From Mycobacterium kansasii ATCC 12478 (GTDB lineage Bacteria > Actinomycetota > Actinomycetes > Mycobacteriales > Mycobacteriaceae), in contig NC_022663.1 in assembly GCF_000157895.3 (NCBI RefSeq), forward strand, positions 434,001 through 498,000: a stretch of DNA of 64,000 bases, in the 5' to 3' direction. Each line of letters begins with the position of its first letter. Position 1 is the first letter of the stretch. Under the pieces are notes generated by a model. The model was not told where the DNA came from. It made no database searches and worked only from the letters and a program-made list of their open reading frames with translations. Both the position numbers and the translations under genes were made by a program. Shown in pieces: positions 1 through 9,233 of this stretch.

Positions 1-72
1 GCCGCGGGCGCGTAAGGGCGCACCGGCCACCACGCACCAACCAGCAACATCGACCACTTGCCGGGTCGCAGA

Positions 73-600
73 TCAGCCGCCCCCGCACACGGCCTTCAAC
101 CGCGCGTCCTTGGTATTGACGTCATCGAGGACTGCCTGTGACTGGGGATCGTCGCGTTGCGAAAAGCTGCCAATTGCATTGGTGTTGGTGTAGGCCTCTG
201 CCAACGCAAGCGCGGCGGCGCGATCGGTAGGTGCAAGAGCCGGAACGGCATTGACCGCTTGTTGCAGCATTACCGCGCCGTTAACGAGTGCAGCGACTCC
301 GAGTGCCTGGTTGTCGCCATTGGTTTGTATTTGCACTGCACGCGCCGCCAGCTTGCACACCTCACATAACTTCTGGTGCGCGGAGGCGACTTCAGCGGCT
401 GTGGAGGTCGGCGGGGCGGACGTTGCCGGGCGTGCCGTTGTTCCGCTCGTAGTAGGGCGAGTGAATGCCACGATCAAGGCCGCCGCGCCCAGCACAATGG
501 CGATGGCCAAGCCCACAGTGTGCCAAACGCGCGAGCCTGTCCCGGGCTGTCTGGGATGGGTTGGCGTCCATTGACCAGTCGTGGGCGGGAAGGTCGTCAC
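73..600 (-). CDS. Rv2081c-like single-pass membrane protein (copy A)
   Basis: A protein of about 175 residues of unknown function. It has a short cytoplasmic Pro/Thr-rich head, one hydrophobic helix (VGLAIAIVLGAAALIVAF, about residues 25-45), a Thr/Ala/Pro-rich stalk and a mostly helical outer domain with KLCEVC near its start and VCGGG at its end. It is clearly homologous to the proteins at 10980-11519 and 18570-19103. The GTG at 600 is chosen as start because in all three copies this codon overlaps the TGA of an upstream Rv2082-like gene (GTGA). Here the upstream gene is only a relic, so the longer frame back to 717 is probably accidental. From memory this resembles Rv2081c and Rv3901c, which sit beside Rv2082 and Rv3899c/Rv3900c in M. 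tuberculosis. Function unknown; a partner of the Rv2082-like protein is an inference. Confidence 0.7.
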   Translation of the reverse strand: MTTFPPTTGQWTPTHPRQPGTGSRVWHTVGLAIAIVLGAAALIVAFTRPTTSGTTARPATSAPPTSTAAEVASAHQKLCEVCKLAARAVQIQTNGDNQALGVAALVNGAVMLQQAVNAVPALAPTDRAAALALAEAYTNTNAIGSFSQRDDPQSQAVLDDVNTKDARLKAVCGGG

Positions 601-720
601 TTCAGTGAGGTTATTCCTGCTGCTGCCTGCGCGCACTCCAGCGCCTACCGGATCGCGGCGACATCGAGGACAGCCACGGCCGCCGAAACATCGCCCCCCG
701 TTGGGCGAGACGGCCAATCC
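601..720 (-). pseudogene. relic of the 3' end of an Rv2082-like gene
   Basis: Read on the minus strand, this stretch aligns with the last roughly 30 codons of the intact Rv2082-like gene ending at 18573. The relic reads ALECAQAAAGITSLK then stop where the intact copy reads YAVECASATARITLLR then stop. A TAG lies just upstream in the same frame and the rest of the gene is missing. The final TGA still overlaps the GTG start of the membrane-protein gene, the gene order seen in both inverted arms further right. No other coding signal was seen between here and 929. Confidence 0.55.
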
Positions 721-928
721 TCCATACGTCGGTTCTCAGGCGTGAATGGCGACAACCCGTGCAGTAGGGCAGAATTCGCGCGTGGCTTCTTTGTGGTTCA
801 TGCCCGATGCGATGTGCACCGCAGGTAGCCCGGTAGCTTCTGAAGGGTCGCTACCGTGCTCGGCGCCACACGGTGGACGCGACTACGTTTCTCACCGAAA
901 TGGATAACCCAAAACCACGGAGGGTGCG

Positions 929-3259
929 GTGCAGCTTCGCTACATAAGCGTCCCGCTGCTGATCGCTGAAGCCGGTGGTGATCCATGGGCGATCAATCAG
1001 AGCCTCCAAGCCGGGCGTCCGGCGCAGATTTCGGGTCTTGCGGAGGCGTTTCATGCGGCAGGTCGGTGCACCGCCGAGGCTGACGCTGCTTTCGATCTGG
1101 CGCGGCGCCGCTTCGAGGCAGCCTGGAATCGCGAGAACGGCGAGCATCCGATCAATGATTCAGCTGAGGTGCAGCGCGTCACCCAGTCGCTGGGCGCCCA
1201 GTCCTTGCAATTACCCAAGATCGGGGTGGACCTGGAAAACATCGCGGCCGCCTTGGCCGAGGCACAACGATCCGCAAGCGGGCAGATCGCAAGACTAGAG
1301 GGTCAGCTGCAGCAACTCGATGACGAAATCGGCCAGGCGGTGACGCTCGAGAGAAACCCTCAGCTCACCGCAGAGGACAGGGCGACACTGGATGCTTTCA
1401 TTCACACGTGCGAACAGGACGCGATTGACGACACCCAGACTGGCCTGGCTGAGCTGCATTCGATTCGCGACGGGTATTCAAACTCCCTGAGAACCGCGGA
1501 GAAAAATCTGGCTGTCGACGGCTACGACCCTTCTCGAATTTGGGGCGTCGACAACCACGAACCCGAGACGCCAGACCAAGCTGAACAAGACGTCCATGAT
1601 GCGCTTGCTGGTGACCAAGGTGCGGCTGGGCGGGTCAATGCTGTATTGGGTTCCATTACCCCCGATCAGTTGGCCGGGAAAGTTCCGTTGACTGCCGAGC
1701 AGGCCTCAGTGTTGAGTCAGTTGCAAGCTCAAGAACACGGCATGTCTGTCGACGCGCTCACGACCGCGGAGCAACGCCTGGGCGCGCAAAGGGGCATGAT
1801 CGCCAATTCCTGGCAGCTGATGAGCAATCCGAATATCAGCTTCCCGAAGACTCAGTTAACCGTTGGCGCCAAGCAGGGTTCCGACACGGTTAAAGGCGGC
1901 GTCACGCAATTGCCTGAAAGCGTCCAGCAAGCGTTGAACTCGCCGGGAGTGCTATTCACGCATCAAATGAACGAGATCGCCGGTATCGTCAAGGACGGGG
2001 ACAAGCGCTTTCAGACGAATACCGAGTTGGATCGCGCAATGATCCACAAGGCATCGGTCATGATGGATACGCCGATCTGGCATATCGACCCCGCCAGCCG
2101 CGGCCAAAACGTCGAACGCGATCCCGCTTTGGATCCCACGGTGTCCAATGTCCTCTCGGCGGTCTCGCCGGATCACCAGGTGGTGCATGACACCATCACC
2201 GGCGCCGACGGCGACAAGTTCCTGCAAAACATCACCCACCATTACTGGAAAGACAACGGCCAAGGTGTTGGATCCCTGTTTTCGTGGACTGGAGATCCGG
2301 CGGTGGTCCAGGGGCCGGAGGAAGGGATCGCCGCCGAAACCGCCCACGTCTACAGTTCGTACATCGGCACAGACCAGGAGTTGCTGCATCTTCCGGGAAA
2401 CCACACCCTTGGCCAGGTGAACCCGAATTTGGTCCGCGATATGGCTCATGGGCTGGGGCCCTATGTCAACAATATCGCCGGCACATCGGGGGGATTACCG
2501 GGATTCGGTGATCCGCTGGACGGCCACACGATGTCGGGTGCGCTGCCGGTGGCCAAGGGTGTCTTCTCGGTGCTGAGCAGCGATAAGGAGGCCGCCCAGT
2601 ACTTTAACGGCCAGGCCTACGCGCAGGCTGTGCTTCACGAGGCTGCCTTTGCCAACGACCCCACCCATTCGGGTTACGACCAGCATTTGTATGATGCCGC
2701 AACTTTGCGAGCGTTGGTCGACGTCGGCACACACAATGCGTTTCAAGCCAACGAGGACAATGGGTATCACCAGGGCGTCTCGGAATATCAGTCCAAGAAA
2801 TCGGCGTATGAAACGGGCCTGCAAGGTCTCACCACAGCAGGTGGCTTTATCCCCGGGGTCGGCCGCATCGCCGGTCCTACGATCGGCATCCTGGGCCACA
2901 ACCTGGAAAACGCCGTCCTCGGTCCGACCCCGACTGCGCCGACCGAAAATCCGATACAGCCCATGTCTTTGGGTATGGCCGACCAAGAGATCCTCAACGC
3001 CATGCTCGGAACAGGACACACAGTCGCCGGACTGCCGCCCGGTTACATCGTCTATGACCACGACCACCCCAATGGTCGAATCGCGACGCCGGAAGAACTG
3101 GGTGTTACGGCCGGTCAATACAACAGCGTGATTGGTCCCGCTTTGTCGCAGTCGCTGGAACCCAGGCCGCCCAGCGAGCGCTTCTCCCCGGATGTGGGGT
3201 TGGTCAGCCGCTACGACGATATTGTTGGTGTTCCGCACCCCGATCAGGGCAGGAAGTGA
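929..3259 (+). CDS. 776-aa helical-repeat protein, N-terminus shared with Rv2079-like hydrolase
   Basis: The first roughly 200 residues (MQLRYISVPLLIAEAGGDPW onward) are closely related to the N-terminus of the alpha/beta-hydrolase protein starting at 23743: the same helical region, including NRENG.HP.NDSAEVQRVT and IGVDLENIA.ALAEAQRSA. The remaining 570 residues differ entirely. They are rich in helices and lack the GHSYG nucleophile motif, resembling what databases call a TPR repeat region-containing mycobacterial protein. No signal peptide is visible, so export would need a dedicated route such as type VII secretion; that is inference. The start is GTG at 929 with GGAGGG 5-10 bases upstream. 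The stop overlaps the next lipoprotein gene (TGATG), so the two are probably co-translated. A swapped C-terminus behind a conserved N-terminus suggests a modular secreted effector. Confidence 0.75.
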   Translation: MQLRYISVPLLIAEAGGDPWAINQSLQAGRPAQISGLAEAFHAAGRCTAEADAAFDLARRRFEAAWNRENGEHPINDSAEVQRVTQSLGAQSLQLPKIGVDLENIAAALAEAQRSASGQIARLEGQLQQLDDEIGQAVTLERNPQLTAEDRATLDAFIHTCEQDAIDDTQTGLAELHSIRDGYSNSLRTAEKNLAVDGYDPSRIWGVDNHEPETPDQAEQDVHDALAGDQGAAGRVNAVLGSITPDQLAGKVPLTAEQASVLSQLQAQEHGMSVDALTTAEQRLGAQRGMIANSWQLMSNPNISFPKTQLTVGAKQGSDTVKGGVTQLPESVQQALNSPGVLFTHQMNEIAGIVKDGDKRFQTNTELDRAMIHKASVMMDTPIWHIDPASRGQNVERDPALDPTVSNVLSAVSPDHQVVHDTITGADGDKFLQNITHHYWKDNGQGVGSLFSWTGDPAVVQGPEEGIAAETAHVYSSYIGTDQELLHLPGNHTLGQVNPNLVRDMAHGLGPYVNNIAGTSGGLPGFGDPLDGHTMSGALPVAKGVFSVLSSDKEAAQYFNGQAYAQAVLHEAAFANDPTHSGYDQHLYDAATLRALVDVGTHNAFQANEDNGYHQGVSEYQSKKSAYETGLQGLTTAGGFIPGVGRIAGPTIGILGHNLENAVLGPTPTAPTENPIQPMSLGMADQEILNAMLGTGHTVAGLPPGYIVYDHDHPNGRIATPEELGVTAGQYNSVIGPALSQSLEPRPPSERFSPDVGLVSRYDDIVGVPHPDQGRK

Positions 3260-4095
3260 TGCGAATCCGTCTCGAGTTGCGAACAATCGCAGCGTTGTTG
3301 ACAGTTGGTGTGCTGTTGGTCGGTGGATGCGGTTCGGGTGGGCGCTCGGCTCAAGGTTCGACCAGTACGTCTGCGGCGCCGCCGGCGGGCTGGCCTGCGG
3401 CGCTGGACAATTTCACCATGGTGTGGACGGCTGAACCCGGTATCGACGTGACCGCGTGGCCTGCGGTGGTGGTGCGCGCCTACACCGAGTCGTACACGCT
3501 GGCCTCCGCTACACGCGATGACAAGTATCTGTATCCGGGATTTCGGCAGTCGGTTGATCCCAACAAGTCCATCCACGATCCGATCGGCACACAGTTTTTG
3601 TGGCCACGGACCGACGGTCGGCCGGACCCGCCGTGGTTGGGCACGCAGCAGGACCATATCTTGTCTGTGACAACCTCTGGTCGTGACGTCACAGTCATTG
3701 TCTGCGAATACATGTTCGGCGCTGCCGAACAATCTGACCAAGGATGGGTCCGCCCGCATGTTGCAGGGCCGTCCCCGTATACAGGTATCGCGGCGATGCG
3801 GATCACCATGACCGCTCCTGCCAAGCCGGGGCCGCCGCTGCCCGCCCAGCAGGGGCCGGCGCGCGCGCCGTCGGTCGATGTTTTCGTCGGTTGGAGGATC
3901 ACCAGCCACCAGGGCGGGTATTTCGCCCGATCTGGAATCGGGTCGGAGTGGCCGGATGTTGTCGAAAACGAAGATACCTGTGTCGCGAAGGCACCCCCCC
4001 ACCGCGACTTGGTACCCGGGCAGGAATATGTCCGGTCGTTCTTCCCGACCCTGCCGGCGTCTCCTGGCTGGCCCTCGCCAAGCGCGAACGCATGA
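3259..4095 (+). CDS. putative lipoprotein downstream of 776-aa protein
   Basis: A 278-residue predicted lipoprotein. It has an Arg-containing start, a hydrophobic stretch and the lipobox VGGC at about residues 22-25, then a Ser/Thr/Ala linker and a soluble domain of about 220 residues with no motif I recognise. ATG at 3259 overlaps the stop of the upstream gene (TGATG) with AGGA at the right distance; GTG at 3256 is an alternative. The stop overlaps the next lipoprotein start (ATGA), so three genes form one transcription unit. A surface-anchored partner or immunity role for the 776-aa protein is possible by position only. Confidence 0.75.
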   Translation: MRIRLELRTIAALLTVGVLLVGGCGSGGRSAQGSTSTSAAPPAGWPAALDNFTMVWTAEPGIDVTAWPAVVVRAYTESYTLASATRDDKYLYPGFRQSVDPNKSIHDPIGTQFLWPRTDGRPDPPWLGTQQDHILSVTTSGRDVTVIVCEYMFGAAEQSDQGWVRPHVAGPSPYTGIAAMRITMTAPAKPGPPLPAQQGPARAPSVDVFVGWRITSHQGGYFARSGIGSEWPDVVENEDTCVAKAPPHRDLVPGQEYVRSFFPTLPASPGWPSPSANA

Positions 4096-4264
4096 GAAAG
4101 GCAAGCGCCGCAGCGTTATTGGTAGCGGCGTCGATCATCCTGACCGTGTGCTTGGCACCCGTCGGGTGTGGGTCGAATGTCGGCGAGAAGGCTTCGGGCA
4201 CAACGTCGTCGAGTGCTAAGTCCTCCGCATCATTTGCCCCGCCCCCGCCGTCGATCAACGCGCC
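4092..4264 (+). pseudogene. lipoprotein gene truncated by IS21-type element
   Basis: The ATG at 4092 overlaps the previous stop (ATGA). The product begins MRKASAAALLVAASIIL and continues to APVGCGSNVG, a lipobox-like Cys followed by a Ser/Thr-rich linker. The gene stops being itself at 4264, where the IS21 terminal repeat begins; the open frame then runs a few codons into the element and ends at 4319. Only about 57 native codons remain. Confidence 0.7.
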
Positions 4265-4324
4265 TGATCGCGCTCATCGAAAATCCTCAGGTGTGCTCGC
4301 CGAAATTCCTCACCTGTGAGCAGG
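4265..4324 (+). repeat. IS21 left terminal repeat
   Basis: Two tandem imperfect subrepeats of the type GCTCATCGAAAATCCTCA and GCTCGCCGAAATTCCTCA. They match, in inverse orientation, the repeats at 9234-9293. These are probably the transposase binding sites of IS21-family ends. Confidence 0.75.
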
Positions 4325-4444
4325 GCTCAGTGTAGTTGGTTGGGTGCCGGTGGCGGCTCTGCGGAGGGTTTGTGCGGCCGCTTGGTGGTCGCGTAGTCGG
4401 TATGACCGGACCCCGTGAACTGGTCCACGGCGAACGAGAGTCGT

Positions 4445-5287
4445 TCATTGGTGGGTGCAGGTGGCAGCGTAGTGGGCGGGGGCTTGGTAGCCCAAGGCAG
4501 AGTGCCGCCGGTGATGGTTGTAGTCATGTTTCCAGTCGCTGATGACCACGCGGGCCTGGGCTAGAGACCAGAAGCTGTTGATGTTGAGGCATTCGTCGCG
4601 GATGCGGGAGTTAAATGATTCGACGTAGCCGTTTCGCCAAGGTTCACCGGGCGGGATAAAGTGCAGCCCGACGTGACCGTCGGCCCAGTCTGCCATTGCC
4701 GCACAGGCTAATTCGGGTCCGTTGTCACATCTGAGCACGTTCGGATAGGTACCGCGTTGAGCGGCGATGCGGTCAAGTTCGTCGATGAGGTCCTCGCCGG
4801 TGATGCTGCGGTCTACCTTGTCGCCGAGACATTCGCGGGTGTGCTCGTCGATGATCGAGACGATCTTGAACGGGCGCCCATCGGTAGTGGAATCGAACTG
4901 AAAGTCCACGGCCCAGACCCGGTTGGGGGCATCGGCGCATACCTCGGGCCGGGCGGTGGAGCTACCGCGTCGTTTACGGCGCCGCCGCTGCGGCACGCGC
5001 AAGCCTTCCTCACGCCAGAGCCGTTGCACCTTCTTGTGATTGACTTGCCAACCTTCAGCGCGGGCATCGTGATAAGCGGGCCGAAACCCACGCCGCGGAT
5101 GGTCTTTGGCGTAGCGGCGCAGCCAGGCCCGCAAGCCGGCATCGGGGTCCTGGGCAGTCTCGGCGGCGGGTTCGTGGCGTTGGGTGGCCCGATGCTGCCC
5201 GGTCACGCGGCAGGCGAACCGTTCGCTGACCCCCAGCACACGCTGGAGGTGACGAACGGCTGCCCGCCGACGCTCCGGGCCTAGAAG
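4445..5287 (-). CDS. IS3-family transposase OrfB (rve/DDE integrase), copy 1
   Basis: About 280 residues. The integrase core carries the acidic triad: D in VWAVDFQFDS, D in LRCDNGPEL, and E in YVESFNSRIRDE. An HTH-like N-terminal part begins about LLGPERRRAAVRHLQ. No clear own start codon exists near 5287 and the frame is open back to 5467 through orfA, so OrfB is probably made as an OrfAB fusion by -1 frameshifting near the end of orfA, as in other IS3 elements. The same protein is encoded at 14533-15375. Confidence 0.85.
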   Translation of the reverse strand, partial: LLGPERRRAAVRHLQRVLGVSERFACRVTGQHRATQRHEPAAETAQDPDAGLRAWLRRYAKDHPRRGFRPAYHDARAEGWQVNHKKVQRLWREEGLRVPQRRRRKRRGSSTARPEVCADAPNRVWAVDFQFDSTTDGRPFKIVSIIDEHTRECLGDKVDRSITGEDLIDELDRIAAQRGTYPNVLRCDNGPELACAAMADWADGHVGLHFIPPGEPWRNGYVESFNSRIRDECLNINSFWSLAQARVVISDWKHDYNHHRRHSALGYQAPAHYAATCTHQ

Positions 5288-5562
5288 TTTCCCCGCGCGA
5301 TCTCCTTGAGTGCAGCCTTCTCTAACTCGGCATCTGCCAAGAGCCGCTTCAGCGTTGCGTTCTCGCGCTCGAGGTCCTTCAGGCGCTTGGCATCCTCGGC
5401 CTTCAAACCACCGAACTGATTGCGCCATCGGTGATACGTCGCCTCCGACACACCCAGCTCGCGGCACACTGCCGCTGTGTCCTTGCCCTCGGACAACAGC
5501 CGATCCGCCAGCGTCAGCTTGCGCACGATCTGCTCGGGGCTATGCCGCTTCCTTGTTGCCAT
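5281..5562 (-). CDS. IS3-family transposase OrfA, copy 1
   Basis: A 93-residue DNA-binding subunit. The HTH region includes SPEQIVRKLTLADRLLSEG and VCRELGVSEATYHRWRNQFG, followed by a leucine-rich coiled coil from about residue 55. ATG at 5562 (MATRKRHSPEQ) gives the family-typical length. The end overlaps orfB in the -1 frame. Confidence 0.85.
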   Translation of the reverse strand: MATRKRHSPEQIVRKLTLADRLLSEGKDTAAVCRELGVSEATYHRWRNQFGGLKAEDAKRLKDLERENATLKRLLADAELEKAALKEIARGNF

Positions 5563-5999
5563 GATCTTGTTGAGCCTTCCTGCCCACAGTGTGGGCTGAA
5601 GACTCTCATAAGCCATGGACCAACCGATCGGGGTCAGGCCAGGTATAACTCGCCGTCGAGGTTGATGACCACGGAGCGGTGTAGGAGGCGGTCGAGCATG
5701 GCTGCAGCCACGGTGGTGTCGCCGAGGATTTCGCCCCAGGCCCCAACGCCGCGGTTGGTGGTGATCACGATGCTGGATTTCAAATATCGTTGGGAGACAA
5801 CCTGAAACAACGCTGAAGCGGCCTCGGCGGGCAGCGGCAAATACCCAAGTTCATCAATGACGAGCAGCGTCGGCCCGGCGAAGAACCGCATGGTGGTGGC
5901 CCAACGGCCTTGTATGGCTGCACGATGACAGCGGGCGGCCAGATCCGCGGCGGTAGTGAAATAGGTCCGATACCCCGAGTACGCTGCCGCCCTGGCTAG

Positions 6000-7390
6000 T
6001 CCGACGGACAGGATGCTTCTATGTCTGTCAAGCCGCCGTTTCGATGGTGGTGATTGATGCGGCGTCGGTCTGCATGATCCGGTAGACCTCGCGGGCGATA
6101 GCGCGTTTGAGGCATCGTTTGATCTCTCGGGGCGTCTTGCCTTCTGCAGTGCGTCGGGCGGCGTAGGCCTTTGTCGTAGGCTCGAACCGCAAGCGCGTCA
6201 GTGCAACAGTGTGCAGTGCGAGGTTGAGTTGGCGGTCACCGGCGCGGTTGAGTCGGTGGCGCACGGTGGCGCCGCTGCTGGCTGGGATGGGTGCGGCGCC
6301 GGCCAGGGACGCGAAGGCCGCCTCGCTGCGGATGCGGTCGCGATGCGACCACGAGATCAAGAACTGCGCAGCAGTGATGACGCCGATGCCGGGTCGGTCG
6401 AGCAGCTGGGGGCAGGCGGCAGTGACGAGGAGTTCGAGCTCGGTTTCGTGTTCTGCGGCTTCAGCTTCGAGCATGAGAGCACGCCGGGCGGTAGCGCGAA
6501 TGGCGCGGACGGTGGCGCGGTGTTCGACTGAGTGTGACGGCAGGGTACGCAGCCGTGCGCAGCGGTTGAGTTGTTCGTCGGTCGTTCCGCGTCGTAGTTG
6601 ATCACGCAGCGATTGGGGGGCGTTGACGATCATGGCCTTGAGTTGCCCAATAGCTTTGGTACGGGCCAGGATTGCACCCTCACGCGCGGCGAGTAGCACT
6701 CGCATAGCTTCCCGGTCGCCGCGAGCGCGGGGCGCTGCTAGGTGCTCGCGCGTCAATGCTTCGCGTGCGGCGCGGACGGCGTCGAGGTCATCAGATTTGG
6801 CGCCGTCCCGTCGGGCAGGGCGTGCGGGGCGATCAATCTCGACTACCCATTCGCCGCGTCCGAGCAAGTGTGTGGTCAGACCAGCGCCGAAGCTGCCGGT
6901 GCCCTCGATCGCCCAAACTCGCCGACCTGTGGCATGTTTGGCGGCGAAGGTGTCGAGTTTACGGAATCCGAACGCGTCGGTCGCCACCGTCAGCCGCTCG
7001 ACCAATCCTCCGGCGGCGGTGACGATCGCCGCGGTGTGGGAGTCGCGGTGGGTATCGACGCCGATGACGAAATCGACCTTGTCTGTCAGCATGGGTGTCA
7101 CGGTGTTCTCCAATCATTGGGGTGCATCAGGTCGGCACCGGCCTGGATGGGATCACCGTGCGGCAAGACTGTGATGAGGCACGACCCGGCATCGGGTCGG
7201 CCAGGCTTCTGATCAGGCCAGTCGTGGTGGGCCAGGCCGGTGCCGGTCACCGGCGACGACAAATCCAAAGCAAGGGCACTACCCGCGTGAGGTGCGGCCA
7301 ATGAGTCTTTAGGGTCAGTCGCGGTCACCGACACCGACCCTTCCACCGGCGGCGCCGAGACTCCATTGAGTCCGCCCTCAAGACTCACAA
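6000..7390 (-). mobile_element. IS110-family insertion in istB (about 1.39 kb)
   Basis: The boundaries come from the exact rejoining of istB: the host codon CAT (His of GKTH) is at 7391-7393 and the next host codon CTA at 5997-5999. There are no obvious terminal inverted repeats, as usual for IS110. The 290 bases from 7102 to 7390, upstream of the transposase, hold no gene; in IS110 elements this is where the bridge-RNA-type non-coding RNA lies, which I could not fold here. Ends could be off by a few bases. Confidence 0.8.
6028..7101 (-). CDS. IS110-family DEDD transposase
   Basis: A 357-residue transposase. The N-terminal RuvC-like domain contains FVIGVDTHRDSHTAAIV (first Asp), VWAIEGTGSFG (Glu) and GAKSDDLDAVRAAR (Asp pair). 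The C-terminal transposase_20-type domain contains RPGIGVITAAQFL and GDRQLNLALHTVAL with the conserved Ser in PASSGATVRH. The GTG at 7101 has GGAG six bases upstream and is preferred over the TTG at 7113 or the ATG at 7092. The frame is complete, so the protein may be functional even though the IS21 host element is dead. Confidence 0.85.
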   Translation of the reverse strand: MTPMLTDKVDFVIGVDTHRDSHTAAIVTAAGGLVERLTVATDAFGFRKLDTFAAKHATGRRVWAIEGTGSFGAGLTTHLLGRGEWVVEIDRPARPARRDGAKSDDLDAVRAAREALTREHLAAPRARGDREAMRVLLAAREGAILARTKAIGQLKAMIVNAPQSLRDQLRRGTTDEQLNRCARLRTLPSHSVEHRATVRAIRATARRALMLEAEAAEHETELELLVTAACPQLLDRPGIGVITAAQFLISWSHRDRIRSEAAFASLAGAAPIPASSGATVRHRLNRAGDRQLNLALHTVALTRLRFEPTTKAYAARRTAEGKTPREIKRCLKRAIAREVYRIMQTDAASITTIETAA

Positions 7391-7796
7391 TGCGTCTTTC
7401 CCGTACCTGGCGGACCAATAAGCAAAATGTTGGTAGCCGATTCGAGGTAGCGGCAGGTCCCCAGTTCATTGATCAGCTTGCGGTCGATGCCGGCGGCGGC
7501 ATCAACATCGAAGTCGGCCAGCGTGGCCGGGGTGGGCAGGCAGGCAAAGCGCAGCCGCCCAGCCAACCGTCGGGCGGTGCTCGCATCGACCTCGACGGCC
7601 AGTAGCCGCTCTAGCGCCACGGTCAACGACAAGCCCTCAACGGTGGCTTGATCCAGGACGGCGGGCAGGGCTTCAGCGGCGGCGTGCAGTTTGAGTTCGG
7701 CCAGATGCGAGCGCAGCTGCTGATAGCGACTGGCCGACTGAGCCGGCGACTCGGTACTCGCGGCCCGGCTGGTCTTCGGCGTGCGTGGGGTAGCGG

Positions 7797-9157
7797 TCAT
7801 TTCAAGGTCCTTTTCTGGGCTGCCCGCTCATAGACGGACAGGTCGATGACTGTGGATTCATTTGATGCAGCGGAGGATTCGCTGACTGATGGGTCGGTGT
7901 CATGCCCGGCCAGCAGTTGTGCGGCGGCGGATCTGGCCGCCGGCCCGGGCGGGATGCGTTCCTTGCGGCGATGCGGGCGCCCCGTCGTGGCGGTCGTCAT
8001 GGCGGCCGTATCCAGTGCGATGACATGGCCGCTGTCACGGACCATCACCCCGAGGGCGTCGGCGGCCAGGCGGTGTCGGGCAACGACGATGCCGCTGGTG
8101 GTGGCGATGTCGCAGCACTGTGCGCCGACGGGATGGCTGACTACCACCTGGGCGGCGGCCAACTCCGGTGGCACCGAGTAGCGGTTACCGCGGTAGGACA
8201 CCAACGCTTGGCGCGAGGCCGTGCGGGTCTGGGAGATGATCACCGGATAGGGCAGCGCCGGGACCAATGCCAACGGCTCAGCCTGGGCAACGGTGGCCAC
8301 CGAGGACCGCCCGTCAGCGGTCGCGCGCAGCCGGGTGTCCCCACGCACCGCGGCGAAGCGGTCCACACTGACTTGGGCCTGCTCTGGGGTCAGGTCATCA
8401 GCCAGGGTGCGCCACCAGCGTTGTGCGGCAGTGTGGTTGACCTTCTCGACCACACCCTTGCGATTGCCGCGCCGCGGCGGGCAGATCGCCACTGCCACGC
8501 GATAGTGTTTGGCCACCCCCGCGAACGACGCCGTCACCCGCCCAGAACCAGGATCACAGACGGTAGCCATCCGATCAAAGCGCCATACCCGGCTCACGCC
8601 ACCAATGCCGCGCACCACGTGGTCGATCGCGGCGACCAAGTGCGGCTGATCCTCCAGCGCAGACAGTGCCGCTCGCCACTTCCCCGAATGAGCGAGCGAG
8701 CCGACCAACAGATGCGCGGTCTTACCCCACCCCCCGATGCAGGTGGATCTGGCAATTCCAGCCAGTCCCATTGGGTTTCGTGGCCCGGGGCGTGCGGGGT
8801 CACCGCGTTGGGACGTTCGGTCGCCGTGCGACACGCCTGACACGCCGGACGCAGTCCCCGTCGGCGGATGTTGCGGGTCAGGCTCTGATACGACAACCCG
8901 AAGCCGAGCTCCTCCAACTCGTCGTAGAGGGCGCGGGCCCACAGATGCGGGTCCTCGGTCAGCCTCGCGGTGACGTAGTCGACGAACGGATCGAACGGAT
9001 CCGGACTCGGTCGGGCACGCACCCCGGGCGTGCCGTCCCCGTCCAGGTACTTGCGGACCGTCTTGCGATCAAACCCGGTATGGCGGGCGATCGCCGAGAT
9101 CGTCCAACCACGTTTGCGTAGGGCATGTACTTCCACATCGTCCTCCCGTGTGAGCAT
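7797..9157 (-). pseudogene. istA: istA (IS21 transposase), frameshifted
   Basis: The N-terminal part (from ATG 9157, MLTREDDVEVHALRKRGWTI) has an HTH and the start of the integrase core (TQWDWLELPDPPAS). The C-terminal part (WGKTAHLLVGSLAHSG onward to 7797) is in another frame. The shift falls in a G-rich run near 8735-8750, best explained by loss of one base. The downstream part keeps the integrase region (RGNRKGVVEKVNHT) and the C-terminal Mu-like domain (YRGNRYSVPPELA). Its stop overlaps the istB start region, the normal IS21 arrangement. Confidence 0.85.
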
Positions 9158-9233
9158 GAGAAAGCGGGCCTCCTTCGGCAGCGCTGCAGGCTTCAGACAC
9201 CAGCAGCATCGAAGGAGGCCCGCCCTTCTCGGC

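Larger units (their letters stand above)
4403..5641 (-). mobile_element. IS3-family insertion sequence, copy 1 (1239 bp)
   Basis: Complete copy with imperfect inverted ends: TGACCGGACCCCG at 4403 and, read from the other side, TGGCCTGACCCCG ending at 5641. A 4-bp direct duplication GGTA flanks it (4399-4402 and 5642-5645). It carries orfA and orfB on the minus strand in the usual IS3 overlapping arrangement. It is inserted in the tail of istB. Group assignment (IS407/IS51-like, which make 3-4 bp duplications) is from memory. Confidence 0.9.
4310..7800 (-). pseudogene. istB: istB, split by IS110 and IS3 insertions
   Basis: An IS21 helper ATPase in three exon-like pieces. The N-terminal piece is 7391-7800, starting MTATPRTPKTS and ending at the Walker A motif GPPGTGKTH. 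The middle piece is 5642-5999, continuing LARAAAYSGYR and including the Walker B-like LLVIDELGYLPL. The tail is 4310-4402. Removing the IS110 insertion joins CAT to CTA in frame (GKTH-LARAAAY). Removing the IS3 copy plus one GGTA joins GELY to RLRDHQAAAQTLR, a normal IstB end. The gene was therefore intact before the two insertions. It cannot make a full protein now. Confidence 0.85.

Noticed and set aside
1952..3286. Long minus-strand frames under the 776-aa gene
   Set aside because: Antisense shadows with no start context and no similarity between the duplicated loci.
4757..5284. 175-codon plus-strand frame repeated in several places
   Set aside because: It is the antisense of orfB and recurs only because the IS is repeated.
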